Shown here: positions 43,195 through 51,596 of the stretch, piece after piece
Position numbering within the stretch: position 1 is the first letter of the stretch
Layout: the number at the start of each line of letters is the position of its first letter
Assembly: GCF_016907925.1 (NCBI RefSeq)
Contig: NZ_JAFBCZ010000039.1
Coordinates: 1 to 51,689, forward strand
Direction: 5' to 3'
Length of the DNA stretch: 51,689 nt
Source of the DNA: Herpetosiphon giganteus
GTDB taxonomy: Bacteria > Chloroflexota > Chloroflexia > Chloroflexales > Herpetosiphonaceae
The notes under the pieces: generated by a model
Told to the model about the DNA's origin: nothing
The model's database searches: none
The model's input: the letters and a program-made list of their open reading frames with translations, nothing else
Translations under genes and position numbers: made by a program

Positions 43195-43371
43195 GAATGT
43201 TTGTACAATTCGTGTCCTTTGTGGATCAGCATTTAACGCAGCGGCGCAGAGAGCGAAAGGATGAATTATGAGGAATGAGGGGTGAAGCCCAATAGCCTAC
43301 AGCCTACAGCCTCATTCCCCTTCGCGTTCTTCGCGTCCTTCGTGGTTTCGGTTCTTCGTGCGTTTCGTGGA
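43195..43371. repeat. Intergenic mosaic of short tandem words (island 4)
   Basis: TTCGTGTCCTTTGTGGATC, AGCATTTAACGCAGCGGCGCAGAG, AAGGATGAATTATGAGG, CAATAGCCTACAGCCTACAGCC and CTTCGCGTTCTTCGCGTCC words, ending at the stop of the second lipoprotein gene just as island 3 ends at the first. Confidence 0.7.
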
Positions 43372-44079
43372 TCACTTATCGGCGCTGGTGGGCGTGGCCG
43401 TTACCGGAATTGGCGTACCAGCACGATTGGCCCATTGGTAGGTTTCAAGATTAAACAACACTTCATATTGATCGCCCACCGAAATCACCAAATAGGGCGA
43501 GAGTTCCTGCACAATCGTTAATGCACTTGTGTTAGATGGGAGATAATAGCGATATACTAGCACGTCATTCTCAAAAACTTGTAGAAAACCATCATAAATG
43601 ATCTCTGAAGATTTATCGCGAATACCATAGCCACGAACAATGAAATCCTTATTATTGGATTCCCCATGCCAACAATTCGTAATGAACATTGGTCGCCCGG
43701 GTTCATCGGTTGTGCATTCAAGGTGTTCAAACAACCGATATTCCCAGGTTGGCGAAGGAGTTACGGGTTCGAAAGTAGACATTGGAAGCATAGTACGATA
43801 GGGTTCAGCAAGGCTGGTTGCGGTCTCATCAGCAAAGCGTTGTTCTACCGCCAAATACTCAGCTTCTTTGGTTGCGCCTTCGACAACAGCAGTTTGATCA
43901 AGAATCGTCGCGGTTAGATTCGCGGTTGGGGTTGGCGATGTGGCAGTTATCATGGGCTGACTTTGGCTCAAGCGCGGATCAGGGATTTGGCTGGGGGCTG
44001 GCAAGGTTGTGCGGCCACAGGCAACCAACAACAGACTTCCAAACACAATACTATTTACGAAGATTCGGTACTTTTTCAC
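43372..44079 (-). CDS. Lipoprotein B of a tandem paralogous pair
   Basis: 235 aa. GTG start with GGGAG. Lipoprotein signal ends LLLVACG. A Pro/Thr-rich linker is followed by a domain with Cys in HLECTTDEPG and FITNCWHGESN, then LVISVGDQYEVLFNLETYQW and the shared end GTPIPVTATPTSADK. The last 45 codons are nearly identical at DNA level to those of the gene at 42416, while the central parts have diverged. No function recognised; probably a surface lipoprotein. Confidence 0.72.
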   Translation of the reverse strand: MKKYRIFVNSIVFGSLLLVACGRTTLPAPSQIPDPRLSQSQPMITATSPTPTANLTATILDQTAVVEGATKEAEYLAVEQRFADETATSLAEPYRTMLPMSTFEPVTPSPTWEYRLFEHLECTTDEPGRPMFITNCWHGESNNKDFIVRGYGIRDKSSEIIYDGFLQVFENDVLVYRYYLPSNTSALTIVQELSPYLVISVGDQYEVLFNLETYQWANRAGTPIPVTATPTSADK

Positions 44080-44164
44080 CTACAACTCCCGCAACTCATC
44101 CAATTCAGGGCTATGCTAGCACGCAGCGAGCTGAGCGCACAATGAACGAGTGCTGATAGTAAGC

Positions 44165-44535
44165 TGAGAAGGCAGAGAAAGGATGAAGGATGAAGGATGA
44201 GGGATGAAGGCAAAGGACAGAAAAGAACATAGAACAGAGAGCATAGAACATTCAAAAATCGAAAATTTAACGCAGAGGCGCAGAGAAGTGAAGGCTATTG
44301 GCTGGAGGCTATGGGCTATGGGAAGCATAATCCTAAAAATCTGTGCCAATCTGTGGCAAAAAAATAATCATCATTCGGGCAATTCGTGTAATTCGTGGCT
44401 AAAAGAAACTCAATCTGTGTCAATTTGTGGCCAAAAAATAATCATCATTCGTGTTCTTCGCGTCCTTCGCGGTTTCTATAGCCAATAGCCTCCAGCCTAT
44501 AGCCAAATTACACTTCGTGCGCTTCGTGGATCACT
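44165..44535. repeat. Intergenic mosaic of short tandem words (island 5)
   Basis: Fills most of the 565-nt gap 44080-44644. AAGGATGAAGGATGAAGG heptamers (about 44173-44212), AGAACATAGAACAGAGAG, TTTAACGCAGAGGCGCAGAG, GGCTATTGGCTGGAGGC, two rounds of AATCTGTGNCAATCTGTGGC with ATAATCATCATTCG, then CTTCGCGTCCTTCGCGG and AGCCAATAGCCTCCAGCC. No gene in this gap. Confidence 0.8.
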
Positions 44536-44644
44536 ATTTTCCCATCCCCAAGTACAATACACATTTAAAATCAGCTATTGAACCGAGTCGCAAACTGCGG
44601 CATATCGGCTAGAATAGCCATGGCTTAGCACGAAAGATTGGATT

Positions 44645-45901
44645 ATGCCTGAATTTGCCTATAACATTCGTCAATATTACCCCCAACAACGCGCTGAATT
44701 GTTGCAGGTTATCGCTCAAATTGAAACCTATCCCAACGCCGCCGAACGGGTCTTGACCAAGGCCAACCTGATTATGCTGCATTGCGATCAGGTTGATCCG
44801 CATACGGCGATGATTGTGAAGCAAGAGTTATTGGCGCTTGACGGCGATGCCTTGGTTAGCCCGCACGTCTATTTAGGCCAAAGCAGCAACCCAACCAAGC
44901 TGCTGGCGTGGGCGAATGAGCGTTCGTGGCGGGCCTTATGCGCCAAATTCCAAGCGATTCCGTTGCCAGCGCTACAGGCCTTGGCCCAACAAATTGGCGC
45001 ATTGCTTGTGCATAATCAAGCCCGTGGCAGCCTCAAACTTGGCTCAACTCAATGGCATTGGGGCCAAAAAACCTTGGTGATGGGTATTGTCAATGTCACG
45101 CCCGATTCATTTTCGAATGATGGGTTGCTTGAAGCAGGCCAAAGCCAGATTCAGCAGCAAGCACTTGATTTTGCCGCTGCTGGAGCCGATATGTTGGATA
45201 TTGGCGGCGAATCAACGCGGCCAGGAGCCAGCATCGTCAGCATTGAGCAAGAAATTGCGCGAGTTGTGCCAGCAATTCAGGCGATTCGCCAAGTGTGCCA
45301 GCTGCCAATTTCAATTGATAGCTACAAAGCAGAGGTTGTGGCGGCGGCGCTGGCGGCTGGCGCGAACGTCGTCAACGATATTTGGGGCTTGCGGCAGGCT
45401 GATGGCAGTTGGAATACAGCTTTGGCGCAGGTTGTGGCACAGGCTCAAGTGCCAATCATTTTGATGCACAATCGGGTCAGCACGGTTGAACAATTTGCCC
45501 ATGGCACAAATTACGCCGCCAGCGACTATGGCGATATTATTGGCGAAGTGTGTGCTGAATTACGCCAAAGCATCGATTTTGCCTTGCAAAGTGGCATCGC
45601 CAATGATTTGATTTTGCTCGATCCAGGCATTGGTTTTGGCAAAAGCCCTGAGCAAAACCTCCAGGTATTACGTCAACTTAGAACAATTGCCAGCTTGGGC
45701 TACCCATTATTGGTCGGCACTAGCCGAAAATCCATGATTGGGATAACATTAAACCGACCAGTTGAGCAGCGCTTGTGGGGCACAGCCGCCACCGTTGCTT
45801 ATGCAATTCAGGCAGGAGCCGATATTGTGCGCGTTCACGATGTTGCTGCGATGGTCGATGTTTGTCGAATGACCGATGCCTTAGTTCGTCACGAAGGATA
45901 A
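44645..45901 (+). CDS. folP: Dihydropteroate synthase with N-terminal extension
   Basis: 418 aa. The C-terminal 275 residues are DHPS: LVMGIVNVTPDSFSNDG, DIGGESTRPG, SIDSYKAEV, NDIWG, ILLDPGIGFGKS, GTSRKSMIG and RVHDV. The enzyme joins p-aminobenzoate to hydroxymethyl-dihydropterin in folate synthesis. The first 140 residues are an added domain (HCDQVDPHTAMIVKQELLAL) not present in normal DHPS of about 280 aa; it was not recognised. No strong Shine-Dalgarno precedes the ATG. ccdA starts 3 nt after the stop. Confidence 0.88.
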   Translation: MPEFAYNIRQYYPQQRAELLQVIAQIETYPNAAERVLTKANLIMLHCDQVDPHTAMIVKQELLALDGDALVSPHVYLGQSSNPTKLLAWANERSWRALCAKFQAIPLPALQALAQQIGALLVHNQARGSLKLGSTQWHWGQKTLVMGIVNVTPDSFSNDGLLEAGQSQIQQQALDFAAAGADMLDIGGESTRPGASIVSIEQEIARVVPAIQAIRQVCQLPISIDSYKAEVVAAALAAGANVVNDIWGLRQADGSWNTALAQVVAQAQVPIILMHNRVSTVEQFAHGTNYAASDYGDIIGEVCAELRQSIDFALQSGIANDLILLDPGIGFGKSPEQNLQVLRQLRTIASLGYPLLVGTSRKSMIGITLNRPVEQRLWGTAATVAYAIQAGADIVRVHDVAAMVDVCRMTDALVRHEG

Positions 45902-45904
45902 CAT

Positions 45905-46825
45905 ATGCAACAAGCGCAAACTCAGCGCCAACCATCCCGACTGTTTACCATGGCTATGATTGGGCTAGCCGTGTTTGTGGTAGCAGCAATTTTGCTGATT
46001 GGGGTTGCTCAAGGTGGGCAAAATGTGATTACCTTGGCGGTTCCGGCTTTTATGGCGGGCGTTTTATCGTTTCTCTCGCCGTGTACCTTGCCAGTGCTAC
46101 CAGCCTATTTTGCGTGGACATTCGGCATCAATAGTGCTGGCGAGGAGAGCGTCGCCCAAAAACGCCAGCGCACAATTATCTCGTCGTTGGCTTTCTTTGC
46201 AGGCTTGGCAACCACGATGGTTGTGCTGGGCATGGCAATTACCGCAACCAGCCAAGCCATCCGCGGCATTTCATCCAACAAAGATTTATTTGCCCAAATT
46301 GGCGGCGTTATCATCATCGTGATGGGCGTGATGAGCATCTTTGGCATTGGCTTCACCGGAGCGAATATCAAGCGTAGCTCAAGCGCCACCGTTGGCAGCG
46401 CCTATCTCTATGGCCTGACCTTTGCACTCGGCTGGACGGCGTGTATTGGCCCAATTTTGGGTGCAATTTTGACCTTGCTGATCTCAACCGGAGCTTCGAT
46501 TATCGCCGGCGCAACATTAACCTTCATCTATGTGCTTGGCCTAGCTCTGCCCTTGATGATTGTTGCGACCTTCTTCAACAAGCTTGGTCAAGGCTCGAAG
46601 GGTTGGAAGATTCTGCGCGGGCGCGCTTTGGAGTTTAATATTGGCAAGCGCACAATTATTTTGCACTCCACCAGCGTCATCAGCGGCATCTTGTTAATTG
46701 CGGTTGGAATTTTGCTAGTGACAGGCCAAATGAGCACATTGAATGATATTGCGCTCGATAATCCAATTAGCAAATGGGCCAACAACGTCCAATACGATAT
46801 TCAAAACTTCTTCACTGGCGAATAA
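45905..46825 (+). CDS. ccdA: CcdA/DsbD-type membrane thiol reductant transporter
   Basis: 306 aa, seven to eight helices. The two redox cysteines lie in SPCTLPVLPAYF and GWTACIGPILG, the standard CcdA positions. CcdA carries electrons from cytoplasmic thioredoxin to extracytoplasmic thiol proteins such as cytochrome c maturation factors. AAGGA inside the end of folP precedes the ATG, so translation is coupled to folP. A C-terminal tail of about 45 residues extends outside. No cytochrome maturation genes are nearby. Confidence 0.88.
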   Translation: MQQAQTQRQPSRLFTMAMIGLAVFVVAAILLIGVAQGGQNVITLAVPAFMAGVLSFLSPCTLPVLPAYFAWTFGINSAGEESVAQKRQRTIISSLAFFAGLATTMVVLGMAITATSQAIRGISSNKDLFAQIGGVIIIVMGVMSIFGIGFTGANIKRSSSATVGSAYLYGLTFALGWTACIGPILGAILTLLISTGASIIAGATLTFIYVLGLALPLMIVATFFNKLGQGSKGWKILRGRALEFNIGKRTIILHSTSVISGILLIAVGILLVTGQMSTLNDIALDNPISKWANNVQYDIQNFFTGE

Positions 46826-46885
46826 GATCGTTCGCTCGCCTGCTAGCTACTTAGATCGGTGATGATCGAAATCCATTGGTTATCA

Positions 46886-46947
46886 CCACCCTTCCGTCCC
46901 GCCTCTAGGCGGGAGACGCAGGGGGCTTTAATCCCCCTGCACCCCCT
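46886..46947. repeat. GC-rich double-hairpin repeat, copy 2 (inverted)
   Basis: CCACCCTTCCGTCCCGCC..GGCGGGA hairpin followed by GCAGGGGGCTTTAATCCCCCTGC and ACCCCCTC (shown as short parts), the inverse of the element at 33550-33609. It lies between the convergent ccdA and Imm11-like genes and could also terminate transcription. Confidence 0.65.
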
Positions 46948-47009
46948 CAAGGGCAATCTGTGGCAAGCAGGAATATTCCGATGAATTTGTGAACCAGCCA
47001 TGGCAAGGA

Positions 47010-47609
47010 TCATTCGTTTGCAGGGGGTGCTGCGGTAAGTGGAAAGCGAAATTCCTGATTAAATTCATCCACGGTGAAAAATCTGCATCCAGTCATGGCT
47101 TGCGCCTCAATAGCGGCACGAACATGGTCATGGACAAAGATCAACGAGCGAAAAATCGTATCACGGAAGACGGGAGGAAGATCGCTCGGAAGCGCTGGAT
47201 TCAGCTGATATGGAGTATCTCGATCAGCTCCTTTTGCGCACTGCGGATCGATGATGGATGCCGTTTCCAAGATGCGATAGACCACATAATCTTCGCTTTG
47301 GGGCAGGACATCCTTGGTGCGCTTATCACGCAACACTACGGGATAGGCTTCATGGGGCGTGTCAAACGCATTCAATATCGCCGCAAGCCGCTGGTGAATC
47401 AATAAAAAACCAGAAGCATTCCAATAGCTATCGGGCATGTTCGGCACCGAATGGACGACAAACTCCAACACTTCTGGATAGGCCAAGGGAACCAATGGAT
47501 CGGCATATTGCCATGCTTTGTGAATATCCAAGGGTGGCAAATTCAAACATTCGGCAGTAAGCGTCTTCCGGCGATATTTCACCATATCTGTGTCAAAGAT
47601 CGTATACAT
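47010..47609 (-). CDS. Possible Imm11/DUF1629-type immunity-like protein
   Basis: 199 aa, cytoplasmic. AGAAAGG precedes the ATG. PDSYWNASGFLLIHQRLAAI and TPHEAYPVVLRD resemble the pattern of the Imm11 (DUF1629) immunity family, where a central strand is followed by a helix and a F/Y-rich strand, and the C-terminal half has FRSLIFVHDHVRAAIEAQAM. No polymorphic toxin is adjacent, so it may be an orphan immunity gene or have another role. Assignment is by resemblance only. Confidence 0.5.
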   Translation of the reverse strand: MYTIFDTDMVKYRRKTLTAECLNLPPLDIHKAWQYADPLVPLAYPEVLEFVVHSVPNMPDSYWNASGFLLIHQRLAAILNAFDTPHEAYPVVLRDKRTKDVLPQSEDYVVYRILETASIIDPQCAKGADRDTPYQLNPALPSDLPPVFRDTIFRSLIFVHDHVRAAIEAQAMTGCRFFTVDEFNQEFRFPLTAAPPANE

Positions 47610-47666
47610 CGATGGCCTTTCTCTATCTACACATAAGCCAAAACTGGATTGAAGCGGCTAGGCCAC

Positions 47667-48680
47667 TTAAAACAACTCATACACCACATTAATCGGGTCG
47701 CGGTCATCGTCGTCGGGAGCGATATTGACTGGCCGCACATAGCCGCGCAGATACAAATATTCGACAAATGCGCCAACTTTTTCGATGCCCAATAGCTCGT
47801 CGTAGCCCTGCAAACCGCGATACATTGAAGCACTCAGCTGCGCCACAGTTTGCGGCTGAGCCTTGAGCAAATCGCTAATGCGCTCGATTTTACGCTGATT
47901 CGAAGCAAAAATGTGCTCCAAACGCTTGGGCAAGTTTTCGATTGGCTGCTCGTGGCCACCCAAGGTCAACTCAATGCCATCAAGCCGAGCGACTTGTTGC
48001 AAGCCCCAAATATAGTGCTCCAAACCAGTGCCTGGGGTAATCATTTCGGGGGCAAGATGCGGCGCGGTGCGAGCCAAAATATGATCAGCACTGAACAACA
48101 CCTCATCCAAACGCAAACACACTTGGCCAGGGCAGTGGCCAGGCGTATACACCACATCGAATAAATCGCACAGCCGATCGCCATCTTCAAAGGTTTGCTC
48201 GATTGGCGCAGTTTGAAAAGCCTCTTTATTTTGCAAATACATGCCCATTAAATGCTGATGTTGCGCGGCAGAAACCCCAGCATGGCGCAAAAAGCGGCTT
48301 AATGCCTTCGATGCGAAGAGCAGCCGCCCATCATAATTGGTAATAACCCGCCGATCGGCAATGTGGATGGCGGTTGGGGCTTGGGTAAATTGGCGCACAA
48401 ACGGCAAGCCGCCAAAATGATCGATATGGGCGTGGGTCAGAATAATCTGATTAACATCGGCCAAGCTTAATCGTTCGCCCCATTGATCCTGAAGCGCAAC
48501 GAAGCCCGCCAGCAGATCGCGGTTGGAATTGCCGTGGCCTGAGCCAGTATCGATCAAACAGATTGTACTATCGGCAACCACCAAATAGACATTAGCATAA
48601 AACTGCGGAAAAACCTCTACAGGCAGGCTGTAGATGCGTACACCAGCTTGGGTTTCAAAGCGTAAAACGCGCTGCTCCAC
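47667..48680 (-). CDS. Metallo-beta-lactamase-fold hydrolase
   Basis: 337 aa, GTG start with AAGGAGG. The metal-binding motif THAHIDHFGG, plus TPGHCPGQVCLR and GGHEQPIEN, are characteristic of the glyoxalase II-like branch. A C-terminal part of about 90 residues resembles the helical winged tail of such enzymes (AQLSASMYRGLQGYDELLGI). Substrate unknown. It is divergent from the PP2C gene, with 112 nt between the starts. Confidence 0.88.
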   Translation of the reverse strand: MEQRVLRFETQAGVRIYSLPVEVFPQFYANVYLVVADSTICLIDTGSGHGNSNRDLLAGFVALQDQWGERLSLADVNQIILTHAHIDHFGGLPFVRQFTQAPTAIHIADRRVITNYDGRLLFASKALSRFLRHAGVSAAQHQHLMGMYLQNKEAFQTAPIEQTFEDGDRLCDLFDVVYTPGHCPGQVCLRLDEVLFSADHILARTAPHLAPEMITPGTGLEHYIWGLQQVARLDGIELTLGGHEQPIENLPKRLEHIFASNQRKIERISDLLKAQPQTVAQLSASMYRGLQGYDELLGIEKVGAFVEYLYLRGYVRPVNIAPDDDDRDPINVVYELF

Positions 48681-48792
48681 AGCGGCCTCCTTATACTACT
48701 AAGGCCAATTGTACCGCACCCAAAGCGCGCTGTCTCGTGGTATGATGAACAAAGGCAATCGCACCATCAATACTAGAAATCTGAGGATTGTT

Positions 48793-49509
48793 ATGTTGGA
48801 ACTGCAAGTTGGTGTTGCAAAAGTTGGCAAGTATGCCACCCCAGAAAGCGGCGACACCCTTGAGATGATCGAGCGACCGCATGGCGGCTTTTCGTTTGTA
48901 TTGGCCGATGGCCAAGGCAGTGGGCGCGGAGCCAAAACGCTGAGTAACCTTGTTACAACCAGGGCAATTTCCATGCTCAAAGATGGCGCACGCGATGGTG
49001 CTGTTGCGCGGGCAGTTCACGATTATCTGTATGCTTACCGCCATGGCCAAGTCTCAGCAACACTTAATATACTTTCAGTAGATCTTTCAGCCCGAAGTGT
49101 GTTAGTATCAAGAAATAATCCTTGTCCATTTTATGTAATCGATGAACAAGGAATGACGACCTACAACGAGCCGTCAACGCCGATTGGCTTATATTCGATG
49201 ACCAAACCGGTGATCACCAAAATTACCTTGCGCCCGTATGTGTATGTTGTGGTGTTTACCGATGGCATTTTGCATGCAGGCCGGCGTTACAACGCAAGTA
49301 TTGAGCTAGAAAACTATCTTGGCAATTTCAACGTTCGCCAAGGACGAACAGCCCAAGAAGTTACCGATGATGTATTAGGACGTGCAGTGGAACTCGATCA
49401 AAATCGACCGAACGACGATATGAGCGTGATCGTGATGGCCGCCTTACCGATGGAGTCGGAAAATAAAGTTCGCCGCATGACCGTCTGTTTTCCAGTAGAA
49501 CGAGCCTAA
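48793..49509 (+). CDS. PP2C/SpoIIE-type protein phosphatase
   Basis: 238 aa from the ATG at 48793 with GAGGA. The SpoIIE-like core is FVLADGQGSGRGAKTLSNLV (metal Asp), VFTDGILHAG and NDDMSVIVM. It lacks sensor or STAS domains. It would dephosphorylate serine or threonine residues on partner proteins such as anti-sigma antagonists or targets of the kinase at 39968; the link is inference. A P-loop protein gene follows 59 nt later, so the two may be one unit. Confidence 0.9.
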   Translation: MLELQVGVAKVGKYATPESGDTLEMIERPHGGFSFVLADGQGSGRGAKTLSNLVTTRAISMLKDGARDGAVARAVHDYLYAYRHGQVSATLNILSVDLSARSVLVSRNNPCPFYVIDEQGMTTYNEPSTPIGLYSMTKPVITKITLRPYVYVVVFTDGILHAGRRYNASIELENYLGNFNVRQGRTAQEVTDDVLGRAVELDQNRPNDDMSVIVMAALPMESENKVRRMTVCFPVERA

Positions 49510-49568
49510 TTCACAGGCTTCATCGAGGCAAAGCTGGCGGTCAGCAGATACGCTGAAAGGAACCGCCG

Positions 49569-49916
49569 ATGAGTGATCAAGCTGAAACAGTGGTCATTGT
49601 AGGGCCATGTGCCGCCGGTAAAACAACCTTACGCCAAGGCTTGGAAACCCATGGAATTCAAGCGCGGGTGATTGCCCAAGAACATTCTGGCATCCGTGGG
49701 CTTTGGCGCAAACATCAAGCAAATTATGTGATTTATCTTGATGTCGATTTACCAGCCGTCCATGAACGTGGCCGACCCACATTCCCTGCTTGGTTACACA
49801 ATCAGCAGCAACAACGCTTGCAAGAAGCACGTGCTGCTGCCGATATTTATCTTGATACAACCAAACATTCGATCAACGATGTCCTGCGCCGGGTACTTTC
49901 GGTGATCAGCAATTAA
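49569..49916 (+). CDS. Small P-loop NTPase-like protein
   Basis: 115 aa, AAGGA upstream. Walker A is GPCAAGKTT (12-20) at the N-terminus; a possible Walker B is YVIYLDVDLP. It lacks further domains and is shorter than most kinases. It may be a small nucleotide kinase-like protein or regulator. Downstream of the PP2C gene and followed by a strong terminator. Confidence 0.72.
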   Translation: MSDQAETVVIVGPCAAGKTTLRQGLETHGIQARVIAQEHSGIRGLWRKHQANYVIYLDVDLPAVHERGRPTFPAWLHNQQQQRLQEARAAADIYLDTTKHSINDVLRRVLSVISN

Positions 49917-49922
49917 ACGAGC

Positions 49923-49966
49923 AAAACTGCCTACTCGCATCACAATGCTTGAGTAGGCAGTTTTCG
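49923..49966 (+). terminator. Intrinsic terminator of the PP2C/P-loop unit
   Basis: AAAACTGCCTACTC (49923-49936) pairs with GAGTAGGCAGTTTT (49951-49964). The terminal T-run is TTTT, then TCGGTTT. Confidence 0.85.
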
Positions 49967-49986
49967 GTTTTAACCAGCAAATCCAG

Positions 49987-49992
49987 TATAAT
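49987..49992 (+). promoter_or_regulatory. -10 box for the polytopic membrane protein gene
   Basis: TATAAT at 49987-49992. No clear -35 at 17 bp. The ribosome-binding site AGCGAGGATT ends 7 nt or so before the ATG at 50029. Confidence 0.4.
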
Positions 49993-50028
49993 CCTCGTAT
50001 TCAGCCCCAACCGATAGCGAGGATTATA

Positions 50029-51396
50029 ATGTTCAAACCACTCAGAAATTGGTTGCTCCAACAAGATTATCTCACCCTGATTGCTTTTATATTGATTTTC
50101 GCAATGAGTGCCTGTATGAACTTTAGCAGTGATACATGGTGGCTCTTGCGCACAGGTCAAGATATTTTTCAGCAGAAAAGCATTATTACCACCGATCTCC
50201 ACAGTTGGACCAACCTCAATGCCTACTGGCCAAATCATGAATGGCTAACCCAAGTGCTGATGTATCTCGTTTATTCAATTGGTGGGCTTGGCCTAATTGT
50301 GATTGTATTTGCATTATTGGTAACGCTCACATGGCTAATTATTTATCGATTAAGCCCCAGTAGCAGCAAAATAACCCTATTGCTGATCACTTTAGGCATT
50401 ATTGATAACATTAGTGCGTGGAGTATTCGGCCACAAATTATTTCATTTTTATTATTTATTAGTTTGATTGTGTTGATTCGTCAGCCAAAATTGCACTGGT
50501 GGATTGTGCCATATATGCTGATTTGGGCCAATTTACATGCAGGCTTTGTGATTGGCATCGTCTTGCTTGGTTTAGTTGGCATTGCAGCAATTATCAAACG
50601 TGAAGCAATTTTACACTGGCTGATGATTGGCATTGCAGCAGTAAGTGCAACCATGATTAATCCGCATGGCTATAAATTATGGCTTTTCACGCTTAATTCA
50701 CTCGATAGCAGCACTTATAGCTTTATTGAAGAATGGCGCAGCCAAAGCCTGAGTAATATCAGCAGCTACCCATTCTTTTTATTAGTTGGTGTGATTGGAC
50801 TAGTTTGGTATAAAAAACGCTATAAACCGAGCACAAGCTACGATTGGTTTTTAATGTTAGCAACGCTATTATTTGGCTTTATGGCATTTCGTTCAGTGCG
50901 CCAAAGCATCTTTTTCGATGGCCTAGCGGTTCTGTTTCTGGCGCAAATGCTCGCACCGAAGCATCCGATACCGCATAAAGCCACGAAGGCCGAGTCAATG
51001 CAATTAATCTTAGTTGGCGTTACTGGTATTATTGCAGTTGGATTAGCACTATTTGTGTGGAATCAACGCGAGCCATTGCTTTCCGATCCAATTATTGCAG
51101 CATTAGAGCAATGCCCAGGCAATATGTACAATAGCTACAATATTGGTGGCGAGCTAATTTGGTTTGCGCCACAAAAGCCTGTTTTTATTGATAACCGTTT
51201 TGATCCGTATCCCAAAGATTTTATGCAAACAAACGTAAGCATGGAACAAACGGGTGATTATCAAGCGCTGTTTAGTAAATACAATATTGGTTGTGCCATT
51301 ATTGAAAACAATAGCCCGCTTGATACGGCACTGACCCGCGATGGCTGGCAACGCCAAACCAATAATCAAAGTTACAGCGTTCTGTATCAACCATAG
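50029..51396 (+). CDS. Polytopic membrane protein, possibly GT-C-like
   Basis: 455 aa with about ten to eleven helices. Near the N-terminus the outer loop has SSDTWWLLRTGQ and WPNHEWLTQ; acidic and aromatic residues in this loop are typical of GT-C lipid-linked glycosyltransferases. A C-terminal soluble part (about 365-455) has YNSYNIGGELIWFAPQKPVF and IDNRFDPYP. The family is not recognised with confidence. Codon use is more AT-rich than its neighbours. It lies between a terminator and the rRNA operon end. Confidence 0.68.
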   Translation: MFKPLRNWLLQQDYLTLIAFILIFAMSACMNFSSDTWWLLRTGQDIFQQKSIITTDLHSWTNLNAYWPNHEWLTQVLMYLVYSIGGLGLIVIVFALLVTLTWLIIYRLSPSSSKITLLLITLGIIDNISAWSIRPQIISFLLFISLIVLIRQPKLHWWIVPYMLIWANLHAGFVIGIVLLGLVGIAAIIKREAILHWLMIGIAAVSATMINPHGYKLWLFTLNSLDSSTYSFIEEWRSQSLSNISSYPFFLLVGVIGLVWYKKRYKPSTSYDWFLMLATLLFGFMAFRSVRQSIFFDGLAVLFLAQMLAPKHPIPHKATKAESMQLILVGVTGIIAVGLALFVWNQREPLLSDPIIAALEQCPGNMYNSYNIGGELIWFAPQKPVFIDNRFDPYPKDFMQTNVSMEQTGDYQALFSKYNIGCAIIENNSPLDTALTRDGWQRQTNNQSYSVLYQP

Positions 51397-51506
51397 CTGC
51401 TAGATAATTAATTGCAATCGTTGCGCACACCATATTTATATAAAAGCACAATTGATCAATCAACTGGCTTATTGAACAAGCATTGAAACAATGATCTAGA
51501 GACCAT

Positions 51507-51546
51507 AAACACCCTTCATGAATATTGCATTCGTGAAGGGTGTTTT
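51507..51546 (+). terminator. Terminator after the polytopic membrane protein gene
   Basis: AACACCCTTCAtGAAT (about 51508-51523) pairs with ATTCgTGAAGGGTGTT (about 51529-51544) and is followed by TTTGC. It can also act towards the rRNA side. Confidence 0.8.
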
Positions 51547-51565
51547 GCTTGATAGTTAAACAAAC

Positions 51566-51592
51566 AACACCGCGAGGATTACTCACGGTGTT
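51566..51592 (-). terminator. Terminator of the rRNA operon
   Basis: On the minus strand AACACCG..GAG pairs with CTC..CGGTGTT (51566-51592) directly after the 5S 3' end, followed by TGTTTGTTTAAC. Confidence 0.75.
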
Positions 51593-51596
51593 GCGT

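Noticed and set aside
2090-44535. CRISPR-like appearance of the short tandem repeats
   Set aside because: Units are 7-11 bp without unique spacers, and there are no cas genes, so these are tandem word repeats, not CRISPR arrays.
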